64,000 nucleotides of DNA from Aquimarina agarilytica ZC1 (GTDB lineage: Bacteria > Bacteroidota > Bacteroidia > Flavobacteriales > Flavobacteriaceae), in the NCBI RefSeq assembly GCF_000255455.1, contig NZ_JH621250.1, forward strand, positions 31,936-95,935. The letters run 5' to 3'. The translations under genes and the position numbers were made by a program. Each line of letters begins with the position of its first letter. Within the stretch, counting starts at the first letter, position 1. A model generated the notes under the pieces. That model worked only from the letters and a program-made list of their open reading frames with translations. It made no database searches and was not told the origin of the DNA. This document shows positions 8,858 through 17,634 of the stretch, piece after piece.

Positions 8858-9874
8858 TTATGCTTGACAGTCCATTAAAACTTTCATCCCGTCAGGGTTA
8901 TTATCTATATTTTCAAATACTTGTTGAATATTTGATAAAGGCTGTACATCCGTAATCATTTCTTCGAATGGTAATTCATTAGCCGTGATTAATGAAATTG
9001 CTTTTTCATAATCTTCTCTTTCATATACTCTGGCTCCAATTAATTTTAATTCTTTCCAGAAGAATTTAAATAAATCAACAGGTTTCTTTTCTCCATGTAT
9101 CGCAACCATAAGGATACGTCCTCTAATACCTGCAACCTCAGTCATAATATCCAAAGCTGGTTGTACACCGGCTACTTCAAAAACAACATCTGCTAAACGT
9201 CCTTCTGTTTGTTCTTTTACGTAAGAAACTAAATCTACTTTAATTGGATTAACAGCATCAAAACCTAACTCTTTAGCCTTAGCAATACGATTTTCATTTA
9301 CTTCAGAAATAATCACATTTGCTCCGGCATCCTTAGCTACCATTGCCACTAACAAACCGATTGGTCCACCACCTAAAACCACAGCAGTTTCACCTCTTGT
9401 TAGTTCACTTAAACGCACATCATGCGCTGCTACCGATAACGGCTCAATAAGAGCTGCTAATTTTAAATCTGTTTCCTCTTTTAATTTATGTAATGTAAAA
9501 GCTGGAACATTCCAATATTGTTGCATTGAACCTGGACTATCAATTCCAATGAATTTCAAATCCTCACATACATGATTGAAACCTTTATCTGAAGCTTTTG
9601 CTCCTCTATCATCCAATGGACGAACAACTACTTTTTCTCCTTCTGCATATCCTGTAACACCCTCTCCAATAGCATCAATTGTACCAGACATTTCGTGTCC
9701 AATAGTTAATGGAGCGTCCACACGCTTATCCATCATACCATGATAAATATGTACATCAGTACCACAAACACCACTATAAGCTACTTTTATACGAACTTCA
9801 CCCGCTTTTGGAGCTTCAACTTCCTTTTCTATTATAGAGAATGTTTTATTCCCTTCGTAAATACTTGCTTTCAT
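8858..9874 (-). CDS. Zinc-dependent alcohol dehydrogenase, candidate 2-keto-3-deoxy-galactonate 5-dehydrogenase
   Basis: A 338-residue medium-chain dehydrogenase of the threonine/sorbitol dehydrogenase type. Catalytic zinc ligands are visible: Cys37 (GVCGTDVH) and His60-Glu61 (IGHEMSG). The nucleotide fold starts at VVLGGGPIGLL. The structural-zinc lobe is degenerate: in the segment RPLDDRGAKASDKGFNHVCED only one of the usual four cysteines remains. With the KduD-type gene it could oxidise C5 of 2-keto-3-deoxy-L-galactonate to the 2,5-diketo acid. It is flanked by its own terminator and a long upstream gap, so it is probably monocistronic. The substrate is inferred from context. Confidence 0.75.
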   Translation of the reverse strand: MKASIYEGNKTFSIIEKEVEAPKAGEVRIKVAYSGVCGTDVHIYHGMMDKRVDAPLTIGHEMSGTIDAIGEGVTGYAEGEKVVVRPLDDRGAKASDKGFNHVCEDLKFIGIDSPGSMQQYWNVPAFTLHKLKEETDLKLAALIEPLSVAAHDVRLSELTRGETAVVLGGGPIGLLVAMVAKDAGANVIISEVNENRIAKAKELGFDAVNPIKVDLVSYVKEQTEGRLADVVFEVAGVQPALDIMTEVAGIRGRILMVAIHGEKKPVDLFKFFWKELKLIGARVYEREDYEKAISLITANELPFEEMITDVQPLSNIQQVFENIDNNPDGMKVLMDCQA

Positions 9875-10456
9875 TAATTATATAATTACCTAAATTTAGT
9901 CTTTCGCTATTTTTTATAAAACTTTATCAATAATATGTGTAAATCTATATTTCAAAAACAGACTATACATTTGATTTTAAAATAATTTAAACGATCTATT
10001 ATTACATCGTTATCCTAATTTTTCAATAGGTATAAAAACTATTTTAATATACTTTCAAAAATAAAACACCATCAAAACCATGTTTAAAAACACTAGTCCC
10101 CTAAAAGGAGACTAAAAGTATTATTTTTTTTCCATTTTTATATGTTAATTTTCAGACACTTCTCATTGCTTTAAAACCTCGCAACAATCTGTTTACCAAA
10201 TAAAAAACATCTCAAATACTATTAAAATGTAAAAAAAAAGAAATAGCTCATTTTTGAAGCCTTAAAAGTATGAAAAAATACATTGATATATCCACCTCTA
10301 ATAAGGTTAATTTAATCCATCTATTTCTTATCAAATTACAACCCCATAGATCATAGGATTTACTATAAATTCATTAATACTAAATACAAGTATTGACCTC
10401 TTTTACATTGAACTTTATTAAAAGAAATTTCAACTACTAAAATCCACTTAATAAAC
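9875..10456. other. 582-base AT-rich gap
   Basis: This should hold the promoter of the zinc dehydrogenase gene and the 3' end of the murA transcript. I see no convincing open frame or RNA gene. A weak hairpin (AGTCCCC and GGAGACT) lies near 10093-10111, and a 6-bp one near 10380-10398. Confidence 0.6.
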
Positions 10457-11770
10457 TTAGTCTATACGAACTATCTTAGCACCTATAGCTTTTAAACGAC
10501 CATCAATATCTTCATAACCTCGATCAATTTGTTCAATATTATGAATAGTTGATGTTCCTTTTGCACTTAAAGCGGCTATTAACAATGATATTCCAGCTCT
10601 AATATCTGGTGAAGTCATCGTAGTTGCTTTTAACGAAGATTTAAAATCATGCCCCATTACATTAGCCCTATGTGGATCACATAAAATAATTTTAGCTCCC
10701 ATATCGATCAATTTGTCCACAAAAAACAAACGACTCTCAAACATTTTTTGATGTATTAGCACTTCTCCTTTTGCTTGAGTGGCTACTACGAGAATAATAC
10801 TCAACAAATCTGGGGTAAACCCTGGCCAAGGGGCATCACTAATAGTCATAAATGAACCATCAATAAACGTGTCTATTTGATATCCATCTGTATGTGCCGG
10901 GATATACATATCATCCCCTTTTTTCTCAATAGTTATTCCTAATTTTCGGAATGTACTGGGTATTTGACCCAAATTTTCCCAGCTTACATTTTTTATGGTA
11001 AGCTCACTTTTGGTCATAGCTGCCAAACCTACCCATGATCCAATTTCAATCATGTCTGGCAAAATACGATGATTACAACCTCCTAAAGAAGCGACACCTT
11101 CTATAGTTAATAAGTTAGAACCTATTCCCTGTACATTAGCTCCCATTGCCACCATCATTTTACACAACTGTTGTAAATAAGGTTCGCAAGCAGCATTATA
11201 TATAGTAGTTGTACCTTTTGCTAACACAGCTGCCATAACAATATTAGCTGTACCTGTAACCGAAGCTTCATCCAATAACATATCCGCTCCAACTAATCCA
11301 TTTGGAGCCTCAACACCATAAAAACGTTCAGATTTATTGAATTTAAATTCAGCACCCAGGTTAATAAAACCTGTAAAATGTGTATCCAAACGACGACGAC
11401 CAATTTTATCACCGCCTGGTGTTGGAATATAGCCTTTTCCAAAACGAGCTAATAACGGACCAACAATCATTATAGACCCTCGAATACCACTCCCCTCTTT
11501 TTTAAATTGATCACTTTCTAAATATCCTAAATTTAGATCATCACTTTGGAATGAATATTTACCTTTTCCTAACTTTTGGATTTTAACACCCAAATTTTCT
11601 AAAATGGCAATCAGTTTATTAACATCTCTAATATCAGGAATATTTTCAATAATCACTTTTTCAGGAGTTAATAATACGGCACACAAAATTTGTAATGCTT
11701 CATTTTTTGCTCCTTGTGGCGTTATTTCACCTTTAAGTGAATGTCCACCTTCAATTTGAAATGTTCCCAT
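10457..11770 (-). CDS. murA: UDP-N-acetylglucosamine 1-carboxyvinyltransferase, Asp-type active site
   Basis: A 437-residue EPSP-synthase fold enzyme for the first committed step of peptidoglycan synthesis (enolpyruvyl transfer from PEP to UDP-GlcNAc) in the cytoplasm. The N-terminal PQGAKNEAL holds the conserved Lys22-Asn23. The active-site loop reads PTPGGDKIG: the residue that is Cys115 in E. coli is Asp121 here (codon at 11408-11410). Cys-to-Asp MurAs are active and insensitive to fosfomycin in Mycobacterium and Chlamydia. The C-terminal IRAGISLLIAAL and EQIDRGYE are intact. It follows the DUF4290 gene by 27 bases and is probably co-transcribed with it. Confidence 0.95.
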   Translation of the reverse strand: MGTFQIEGGHSLKGEITPQGAKNEALQILCAVLLTPEKVIIENIPDIRDVNKLIAILENLGVKIQKLGKGKYSFQSDDLNLGYLESDQFKKEGSGIRGSIMIVGPLLARFGKGYIPTPGGDKIGRRRLDTHFTGFINLGAEFKFNKSERFYGVEAPNGLVGADMLLDEASVTGTANIVMAAVLAKGTTTIYNAACEPYLQQLCKMMVAMGANVQGIGSNLLTIEGVASLGGCNHRILPDMIEIGSWVGLAAMTKSELTIKNVSWENLGQIPSTFRKLGITIEKKGDDMYIPAHTDGYQIDTFIDGSFMTISDAPWPGFTPDLLSIILVVATQAKGEVLIHQKMFESRLFFVDKLIDMGAKIILCDPHRANVMGHDFKSSLKATTMTSPDIRAGISLLIAALSAKGTSTIHNIEQIDRGYEDIDGRLKAIGAKIVRID

Positions 11771-11797
11771 GTATATAGTTAGTTGTTAATTTGTCTT

Positions 11798-12466
11798 TTA
11801 GTTACGTCTCTTTTTATAATTATTATTGTTGTTCGAACGGTATTTTTTTCCATTATTACTACCGCTGTTGTTGTTATTGTTATAACGTTTTTTTGTCTTC
11901 ATTAAACTTGATGCGTTTGACAAGTCTTCATTGCTATTTTGCAAGTCAATTTTACCATCACTCAACTCAAACAAATGTCTAAAAATCAATTCGTCTTCAA
12001 CGGTATCTTTATTCCAATTTAAAAAACATTTTTTCATATGATTTGCAATCGTAAAAATCAATGCTTCTTTTAAATCTCCATCTTCCCAGCTATTAGCTAC
12101 ATTAATCATTCTAATAATATTGTTTCCATAAAAACGATATTTAGGATGATTTTGAGGGTATTCTAAAGGCTCTGGTCGTTGTAATAATTCTTCTTGAGTT
12201 AAAATAGGAAAGGGTGCATCTACATCCAATCTAAATTTACTAATAATAAACAATTGATCCCATAGCTTGTGCTGAAAATCGGCAACATCGCGTAAATGAG
12301 GTTGCATATTCCCCATTACTCCTATGATTGCCTTAGCCACCTTATTGCGTTCTTCCCTATCCTCTATAGCAATAGCATGATCGATCATTTTTTGAATATG
12401 ACGTCCATACTCGAGAATAACGAGCTGTTCACGCTCGGTGTTGTACTCTAAATTTTGTGTATGCAT
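11798..12466 (-). CDS. DUF4290 family protein
   Basis: Recognised by the N-terminal LEYNTEREQLVILEYGRHIQKM block and LWDQLFII, typical of the Bacteroidota family DUF4290, whose function is unknown to me. The body is about 180 residues, followed by an Asn-rich basic tail (KKRYNNNNN and RSNNNNNYKKRRN) that looks disordered and could bind RNA. The start at 12466 (MHTQNLEYNTERE) fits the family length at 222 residues. A longer in-frame start at 12532 would add 22 non-conserved residues. It is coupled to murA, a common arrangement in Flavobacteria. Confidence 0.82.
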   Translation of the reverse strand: MHTQNLEYNTEREQLVILEYGRHIQKMIDHAIAIEDREERNKVAKAIIGVMGNMQPHLRDVADFQHKLWDQLFIISKFRLDVDAPFPILTQEELLQRPEPLEYPQNHPKYRFYGNNIIRMINVANSWEDGDLKEALIFTIANHMKKCFLNWNKDTVEDELIFRHLFELSDGKIDLQNSNEDLSNASSLMKTKKRYNNNNNSGSNNGKKYRSNNNNNYKKRRN

Positions 12467-12663
12467 ATACTTTTTGTGAAGTGAGTAATGCTTGCTTGTA
12501 GAAGAAACTATATCAAGCATCTCTATTTTCATTGTGCAAATTAGTGAAAAAAAACAGGAATTACACTAATCTATTTAAAAATGATTCGAATAGATTTTCA
12601 ATTAATTTTTCCTATCTACACCAACTTCTTTATAGTTTGTTGTTTTTGTTTTCCCAAAACCAA

Positions 12664-12957
12664 CTATAACGAAATCACTCCTACTATTTTTTCAGCGACC
12701 TCCTTATATTTTGCTATAACAGCATCAGGATTTTTTAGCTTTAATTTAATGGAGTAACTCTCGTATTTCCCTGACTTGGATTTTTTTGAAGTAATCACCG
12801 CTCCTTGATTATCAAAAATAGCCAGCAATGTTTTTGACTGATCGGGTTGAGCAGGTACAATAAATTTATACAAATAAACATTAGGCCATAAACTAGTCTG
12901 TATTAATTGATCTTTTAGCTTAGCATAAAATTCATCTGGATTAGTTTCCTTACTCAT
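12664..12957 (-). CDS. DUF493 family protein (YbeD-like)
   Basis: A 97-residue protein with the DUF493 layout: an early FYAKLKDQL helix, strand YLYKFIVPA, and SKSGKYESYSIKLKLKNPDAVIAKYKEVA. The family has an ACT-like ferredoxin fold. The E. coli member YbeD has no firmly known role; a ligand-binding regulatory function is often proposed. It stands alone, with a promoter-like TAAGTTTG element upstream. Confidence 0.82.
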   Translation of the reverse strand: MSKETNPDEFYAKLKDQLIQTSLWPNVYLYKFIVPAQPDQSKTLLAIFDNQGAVITSKKSKSGKYESYSIKLKLKNPDAVIAKYKEVAEKIVGVISL

Positions 12958-12988
12958 AGTATAAAATTGGGATTATGTTTGATGTGTT

Positions 12989-13020
12989 CAAACTTAGCGA
13001 AGACAAAAGTAAAATTCAGA
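12989..13020 (-). promoter_or_regulatory. Bacteroidota-type promoter of the DUF493 gene
   Basis: The minus strand reads TCTG-N20-TAAGTTTG, against the consensus TTTG-N19-TAnnTTTG. The -7 element is a perfect match and lies about 32 bases upstream of the start codon. Confidence 0.5.
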
Positions 13021-13094
13021 ACTATGAAATCATAATTCTGAATTATTTATTTTAACCCCTATTGGGTATTAGAAATTATAACGAAGGTTTAATC

Positions 13095-13137
13095 TATTTT
13101 TCTACTCCTATTTTTCTTCAAATAGGAACAGAAAAAA
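13095..13137 (-). terminator. Putative terminator of the redox gene unit
   Basis: An 8-bp core stem TCCTATTT/AAATAGGA with a 6-base loop is extended by further pairing between flanking TTTTTCT and AGAAAAA. It lies 14 bases past the stop of the gene at 13151. Confidence 0.55.
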
Positions 13138-13150
13138 CAAATTCAATTAC

Positions 13151-13411
13151 CTATTTATCAATAGAACCTAAAACGCGTTTCATAAAGCTATTTAATGCTT
13201 CTTTTTGCGAAGCTCCTTCATTTATTAGCTTTTTAACCTCGAGTGCTCCATACATATTCGAGATTAGTTCTCCGATAACATCTAATTCTTCATCCTTTAA
13301 AGAAGCTACTTCTGTTAATCCTTCTAAAGTTTCAATGGTTTCAATCACAAAATCTTCATCATTCTCCTCAATAAAAGAAGTAAGGTGTTTAATTATTGGT
13401 AGCTTCATCAA
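13151..13411 (-). CDS. Small conserved acidic protein downstream of thioredoxin (DUF6952-like)
   Basis: An 86-residue acidic, mostly helical protein with no signal peptide, no cysteine and no recognised catalytic motif. I believe it matches a small Bacteroidota family found after thioredoxin and peroxiredoxin genes (DUF6952), but that label is from memory. Its start overlaps the thioredoxin 3' end by 23 bases, implying translational coupling. A second Met immediately follows the first, so the start may be 3 bases later. A role linked to the redox pair is inferred only from position. Confidence 0.7.
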   Translation of the reverse strand: MMKLPIIKHLTSFIEENDEDFVIETIETLEGLTEVASLKDEELDVIGELISNMYGALEVKKLINEGASQKEALNSFMKRVLGSIDK

Positions 13412-13703
13412 CTAATTCTTTTAAAGATTCAAATTTATTTGTTTGTACTTGATTTAAAAATTCTCCCTTTTTAAATGCAGCAAAAGTTGGTAGGTTATCT
13501 ACATTTGCTAATTTTCTAGATTCTGGAAATTTTTCTGCATCAACAATCACAAAAGGAATCTCCCCATTTTCAGTTGACAATTTTTTAAACTTAGGCTTCA
13601 TAATACGACAGTTACCACACCATGTTGCCGAGTATTGCACCAAAACCGTATCATTATCAGCTACAATTTGCCCTAAACTATCTGTATCTAATTCTTGTAA
13701 CAT
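13389..13703 (-). CDS. Thioredoxin-family protein
   Basis: A 104-residue thioredoxin fold with the redox motif WCGNC (Cys29, Cys32) after strand VLVQYSATW, and the cis-proline region DNLPTFAAF. The centre is CGNC rather than the classical CGPC, which usually changes redox potential. It probably supplies electrons to the peroxiredoxin encoded 164 bases upstream on the same strand. Its 3' end overlaps the following small gene. Confidence 0.88.
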   Translation of the reverse strand: MLQELDTDSLGQIVADNDTVLVQYSATWCGNCRIMKPKFKKLSTENGEIPFVIVDAEKFPESRKLANVDNLPTFAAFKKGEFLNQVQTNKFESLKELVDEATNN

Positions 13704-13804
13704 ATATTTATTTTTTTTGAATAATCAATTAATACCATTTCATTTACTAATGGCTTTAAAGATTTTTTTGTCCTTTTTTCAAAACCAAAACAATCTTTTT
13801 AGTT

Positions 13805-13832
13805 TCTCGTCTCGAAACGAATCGAGACGAGA
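13805..13832 (-). promoter_or_regulatory. 10-bp GC-rich hairpin between peroxiredoxin and thioredoxin genes
   Basis: TCTCGTCTCG pairs with CGAGACGAGA across an 8-base loop. No T run follows on the minus strand, so it is not a typical terminator. It may set relative expression of the two genes or be an operator. Confidence 0.35.
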
Positions 13833-13867
13833 TATTTAGTTTAAGCCTTTAACTTAAAAACTTTTTT

Positions 13868-14506
13868 TTAGTGAGAAGCTAAATATTCAGCTGTTCCTTT
13901 AGCATTAGGAGACATTGCCTCTTTTCCTTCTTCCCAGTTTGCTGGACATACCTCTCCATGTTTTTGTACGTGAGCATAAGCATCAATCAAACGTAAAAAT
14001 TCTGCTACGTTACGTCCAACTGGCATATGGTTTATACCTTCATGAAATACTGTTCCTTCTTCGTCAATTAAATAAGTAGCTCTGTAAGTTACATTATCTC
14101 CATCAACTAAAACCGTACCCGTTTCCTCATTGTAACGCTCATTGGTAACATCTAAAATACCTAATTGACTAGATAAGTTACGGTTGCTATCTGCTAAAAT
14201 TGGGTAAGTAACTCCCTCAATTCCACCATTATCTTTAGCTGTATTTAACCATGCAAAGTGCACCTCTGGTGTATCACATGAAGCTCCGATTACTAATGTA
14301 TTTCTTTTTTCGAATTCACCTAAAGCTTCTTGAAAAGCGTGTAATTCTGTTGGACAAACAAATGTGAAGTCTTTTGGGTACCAAAATAAAAGTACTTTTT
14401 TACCTTTATTTTTAGCTTCTTCAAGTACATTAATTTTGAACGTATCACCCATATCGTTCATTGCATCAACGTCTAAATTTGGGAATTGCTTTCCTACAAA
14501 TGCCAT
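13868..14506 (-). CDS. 2-Cys peroxiredoxin (AhpC/Prx type)
   Basis: A 212-residue peroxide reductase. The peroxidatic site is DFTFVCPTE (Cys51) and the resolving cysteine is in GEVCPANW (Cys187), the normal arrangement for a typical 2-Cys enzyme. It reduces hydrogen peroxide and organic hydroperoxides in the cytoplasm. The C-terminal tail lacks a clear YF motif, suggesting a robust rather than peroxide-sensitive form. It heads the Prx, Trx and small protein set and is divergent from the sensor kinase gene. Confidence 0.92.
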   Translation of the reverse strand: MAFVGKQFPNLDVDAMNDMGDTFKINVLEEAKNKGKKVLLFWYPKDFTFVCPTELHAFQEALGEFEKRNTLVIGASCDTPEVHFAWLNTAKDNGGIEGVTYPILADSNRNLSSQLGILDVTNERYNEETGTVLVDGDNVTYRATYLIDEEGTVFHEGINHMPVGRNVAEFLRLIDAYAHVQKHGEVCPANWEEGKEAMSPNAKGTAEYLASH

Positions 14507-14547
14507 GTTTTTAATTTTAAAATGAATTATTATTTAATTTTCTTTGA

Positions 14548-14574
14548 CAAATATAAAGCGAAGATTCGTTCAAA
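14548..14574 (-). promoter_or_regulatory. Promoter of the peroxiredoxin gene
   Basis: A perfect TATATTTG -7 element on the minus strand lies 42 bases upstream of the start. A TTTG stands 15 bases further up, shorter than the usual 19. Confidence 0.5.
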
Positions 14575-14642
14575 AATCGTATTTTGAATTCTAAATTGCT
14601 ATAAAACTATAAGTTTTAATTATTACAAATACATCATTAATA

Positions 14643-16886
14643 TTGAATAGATCTATAAAAAAAATCTTAAGTGTATTATTATCAGTGTTTTTATCTTTTT
14701 TCGTTTTTGCAAACGAAGATCAAAATGAAGAGGCTACAGAACCCACTATGTCTATTCAAGAGCTGAACGAGAGCATTATAAAGGCTGCTAACCTTCAAAA
14801 AAACAATGAATATTACAAAGCCATGGAATTAGCCCAAGATGCTAAGGTTGTAGCTATGTATTATGATGACTCATCTGCTCTTGCCAAAATATATAATATT
14901 ATTGGTTACAGTTACAAAGTAAATGGCGAATTAAATAAAGCATTTCAAAATTATACAAAAGCTGCAGTACATGCTCGTTTATCGTCAAATTTCGAATTAG
15001 TACACAATGTATATTACAGTTTGGCCGAGCTCACTAATTTACAAAAAAGACCTATTGAGGAAAGCATCGATTACTACGAGAAAATTGACAAATATGCGAC
15101 ACTCACAAATGATTCCACTGAAGTCCTTACCGCTAATAATAAAATTGCTCAACTATATTTATTAAACAAAACAGCGGATAGTGTTGTAATTCCTTATTTA
15201 GATAAAGCAACCCAATATAGCTCTTACGAAATTAGCCCTAATGAAAGTGTGCGATTAAATTATTTATGGGCCTATTATTATATTCAAAATGGTGAATATA
15301 CGGAAGCTGATAATTTTTTGGAAAACATAACCTATGAGGGACTCAAAAAAGACAAAAAAGATGAATTTAGCGAGTTATACAAAATTAAATCTCTAATTAA
15401 TTTTGAGAAAGGAGATTTCCAAAGTGCCTATCACGATCTTCAAAAATATGAGCAATTAGAAAAACAAAAACTTAGTAGAGAAAAACTAAAAGAGGTTACC
15501 ATTGCTAATGCTAAGTTTGAAGTTGATAATTACAAACTCAATCTAGAACAAATAAAAGGGGACATTCGCGAAAAAGAAACACAACTAACACAATGGAAAA
15601 CTAGTATTTTTTTAGGAAGTGCCGTGTTAATTATAAGTTTAGCTTTCCTTATCAGTTCCATTAGAAACAATTATGTTCGAAAAAAGCTTAATAATAATTT
15701 ACTTGAAAAAAATCAAGAATTATTAGAAGCCAAAGAAACAGCTGAACAAGTTTCACGATTAAAATCTCAATTTGTATCAACAGTAAGTCATGAACTAAGA
15801 ACACCTTTGTATGGAGTAATAGGCTTAACACAACTTTTAAGAGAAAATCCAGATAGTGAAAGTAGAAAGGAATATTTAGATTCCTTAAAATTTTCTGGAG
15901 ATTATTTATTAGCTCTTATCAATGATGTTTTACAATTAAGTAAAATTGAAACTAAAGAAATTGTTGTTGAAGACGCTCCTTTTAATTTAAAAATATTAAT
16001 AGACAGCATAGTCAAATCTTTACACAATAAACGCCATAAAAACAACAATAAAGTTCATGTCGAAATTGATCCTTTTATTGATGAAATTATTGTTGGTGAC
16101 TCCGTAAGGCTATCTCAAATTATTATTAATTTGGTCGGAAATTCACTAAAATTCACTTCCAACGGTAATGTTTGGATCAAAATACTCAAAGAAAAAGAAA
16201 CGCCTGATTTATACCAATTAAGGTTTATAATTAAAGATGATGGGATTGGAATTCCAAAGGATAAACAAAAAACCATTTTTGAAAACTTTGAGCAAGTTAA
16301 AAATGCCAATTCGGAATACCAAGGTACCGGTCTTGGATTATCTATTGTTAAAAAATTAATAGACATTTATAAAAGTGAGATTACTGTTGAAAGTGAAATT
16401 GGAAATGGTGCTGAATTTACTTTTTCATTACCTATTAAACGTACCGAACAAAAACAATTAGATAACGATAATACTAATGACGATAAGTATATTGAAATAG
16501 GAACTACAACTAAATTAGATATCCTAATTGTTGATGACAATAAGATTAATCAAATTGTTACTAAAAACATACTAGACAAAAAAGGTTATACTACCACTAT
16601 TTGTGATAATGGATTGCAAGCTATTGAGAAAGCTAAAGCACATAAATACGACTTAATCCTTATGGATGTAAATATGCCAGGTATGGGAGGACTAGAAGCT
16701 ACTCAAAACATTCGAAAATTTGATGTCCAAACTCCAATTATTGCGCTAACGGCTGTTGAAGAAAAAGAAATGATTGACGAAGCCTTTGCCGCTGGAATGA
16801 ATGATCTTATAGTTAAACCATACGATACGCATAATTTCTACCAAACGATAATTAAAAATATAAAAAAACCTAGCCTTGCTAGTTAA
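14643..16886 (+). CDS. TPR-containing hybrid sensor histidine kinase
   Basis: 747 residues starting at TTG; this start is chosen because it supplies the signal peptide (SVLLSVFLSFFVFA), and the next in-frame ATG falls after it. Order: periplasmic TPR-like helices (about 40-270), a coiled coil, one membrane segment (about 320-340), HisKA with phospho-acceptor His383 (SHELRTPLYG), HATPase with NLVGNSLKF, DDGIGIP and GTGLGLS, then a receiver domain with Asp675 (LILMDVNMPG) and Lys in IVKPYD. A REC-only output means phosphate is probably passed to another protein or it acts by phosphorelay. The signal is unknown. bshB1 follows after 9 bases. Confidence 0.92.
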   Translation: MNRSIKKILSVLLSVFLSFFVFANEDQNEEATEPTMSIQELNESIIKAANLQKNNEYYKAMELAQDAKVVAMYYDDSSALAKIYNIIGYSYKVNGELNKAFQNYTKAAVHARLSSNFELVHNVYYSLAELTNLQKRPIEESIDYYEKIDKYATLTNDSTEVLTANNKIAQLYLLNKTADSVVIPYLDKATQYSSYEISPNESVRLNYLWAYYYIQNGEYTEADNFLENITYEGLKKDKKDEFSELYKIKSLINFEKGDFQSAYHDLQKYEQLEKQKLSREKLKEVTIANAKFEVDNYKLNLEQIKGDIREKETQLTQWKTSIFLGSAVLIISLAFLISSIRNNYVRKKLNNNLLEKNQELLEAKETAEQVSRLKSQFVSTVSHELRTPLYGVIGLTQLLRENPDSESRKEYLDSLKFSGDYLLALINDVLQLSKIETKEIVVEDAPFNLKILIDSIVKSLHNKRHKNNNKVHVEIDPFIDEIIVGDSVRLSQIIINLVGNSLKFTSNGNVWIKILKEKETPDLYQLRFIIKDDGIGIPKDKQKTIFENFEQVKNANSEYQGTGLGLSIVKKLIDIYKSEITVESEIGNGAEFTFSLPIKRTEQKQLDNDNTNDDKYIEIGTTTKLDILIVDDNKINQIVTKNILDKKGYTTTICDNGLQAIEKAKAHKYDLILMDVNMPGMGGLEATQNIRKFDVQTPIIALTAVEEKEMIDEAFAAGMNDLIVKPYDTHNFYQTIIKNIKKPSLAS

Positions 16887-16895
16887 TACACACAC

Positions 16896-17618
16896 ATGAA
16901 ATTAGACATTTTAGCTGTTGGAGCACACCCCGATGATATTGAATTAAGTTGTGCCGGTACTTTAGCTAAGGAAATTGCAGCTGGTAAAAAAGTAGGCGTC
17001 TTAGATTTAACACGTGGTGAATTAGGGTCTAGGGGATCTGCAGAAATTAGAGACCAAGAAGCCGCTGAAGCTTCTAAAATTTTAGGTTTACACGTTCGTG
17101 AAAATTTAGGCTTTAGAGATGGTTTTTTTACAAATGATGAATTCCATCAAAAAGAAATCATAAGAATTATTCGTAAATATCAACCCGAAATTGTGCTATG
17201 TAATGCCATTGATGACCGGCATATTGATCACGGCAAGGGCAGTCAATTAACTTCCAATGCTTGTTTTTTATCTGGTTTACGTAGAATTGAAACCGAATTA
17301 AATGGAGAACTTCAAAAAGAATGGAGACCCAAGCATGTATACCATTATATCCAATGGAAAGAAATAGAACCTGATTTTGTAGTAGACATTACAGGTTTTA
17401 ATGACATAAAAATGGCATCTGTTCAAGCATATAAAACTCAATTTTTTAGTGACAAAGGGAAGCCTGGCGAACCACAGACCCCTATTTCAAATAAAAATTT
17501 TTACGACAGTATCGATTATCGCGCTCGTAACTTAGGACGCTTAATTGGAGTTGATTACGCCGAGGGTTACACCACTGAACGCTACGTAGCTGTAAACTCT
17601 ATTACAGATTTAATTTAA
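16896..17618 (+). CDS. bshB1: Bacillithiol biosynthesis deacetylase BshB1
   Basis: A 240-residue LmbE/PIG-L type zinc deacetylase. The metal motif AHPDD is at residues 10-14, with the family stretch LDLTRGELGSRGS and NAIDDRHIDHGKG. BshB1 removes the acetyl group from GlcNAc-malate to give GlcN-malate, the second step of bacillithiol synthesis. It lies 9 bases after the sensor kinase gene and may share its transcript. Confidence 0.93.
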   Translation: MKLDILAVGAHPDDIELSCAGTLAKEIAAGKKVGVLDLTRGELGSRGSAEIRDQEAAEASKILGLHVRENLGFRDGFFTNDEFHQKEIIRIIRKYQPEIVLCNAIDDRHIDHGKGSQLTSNACFLSGLRRIETELNGELQKEWRPKHVYHYIQWKEIEPDFVVDITGFNDIKMASVQAYKTQFFSDKGKPGEPQTPISNKNFYDSIDYRARNLGRLIGVDYAEGYTTERYVAVNSITDLI

Positions 17619-17634
17619 AAAAATCATTTTTTAC

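Noticed and set aside
11791..11982. Rightward frame rich in Tyr and Cys opposite the DUF4290 tail
   Set aside because: It is the antisense of the poly-Asn codons and has low complexity.
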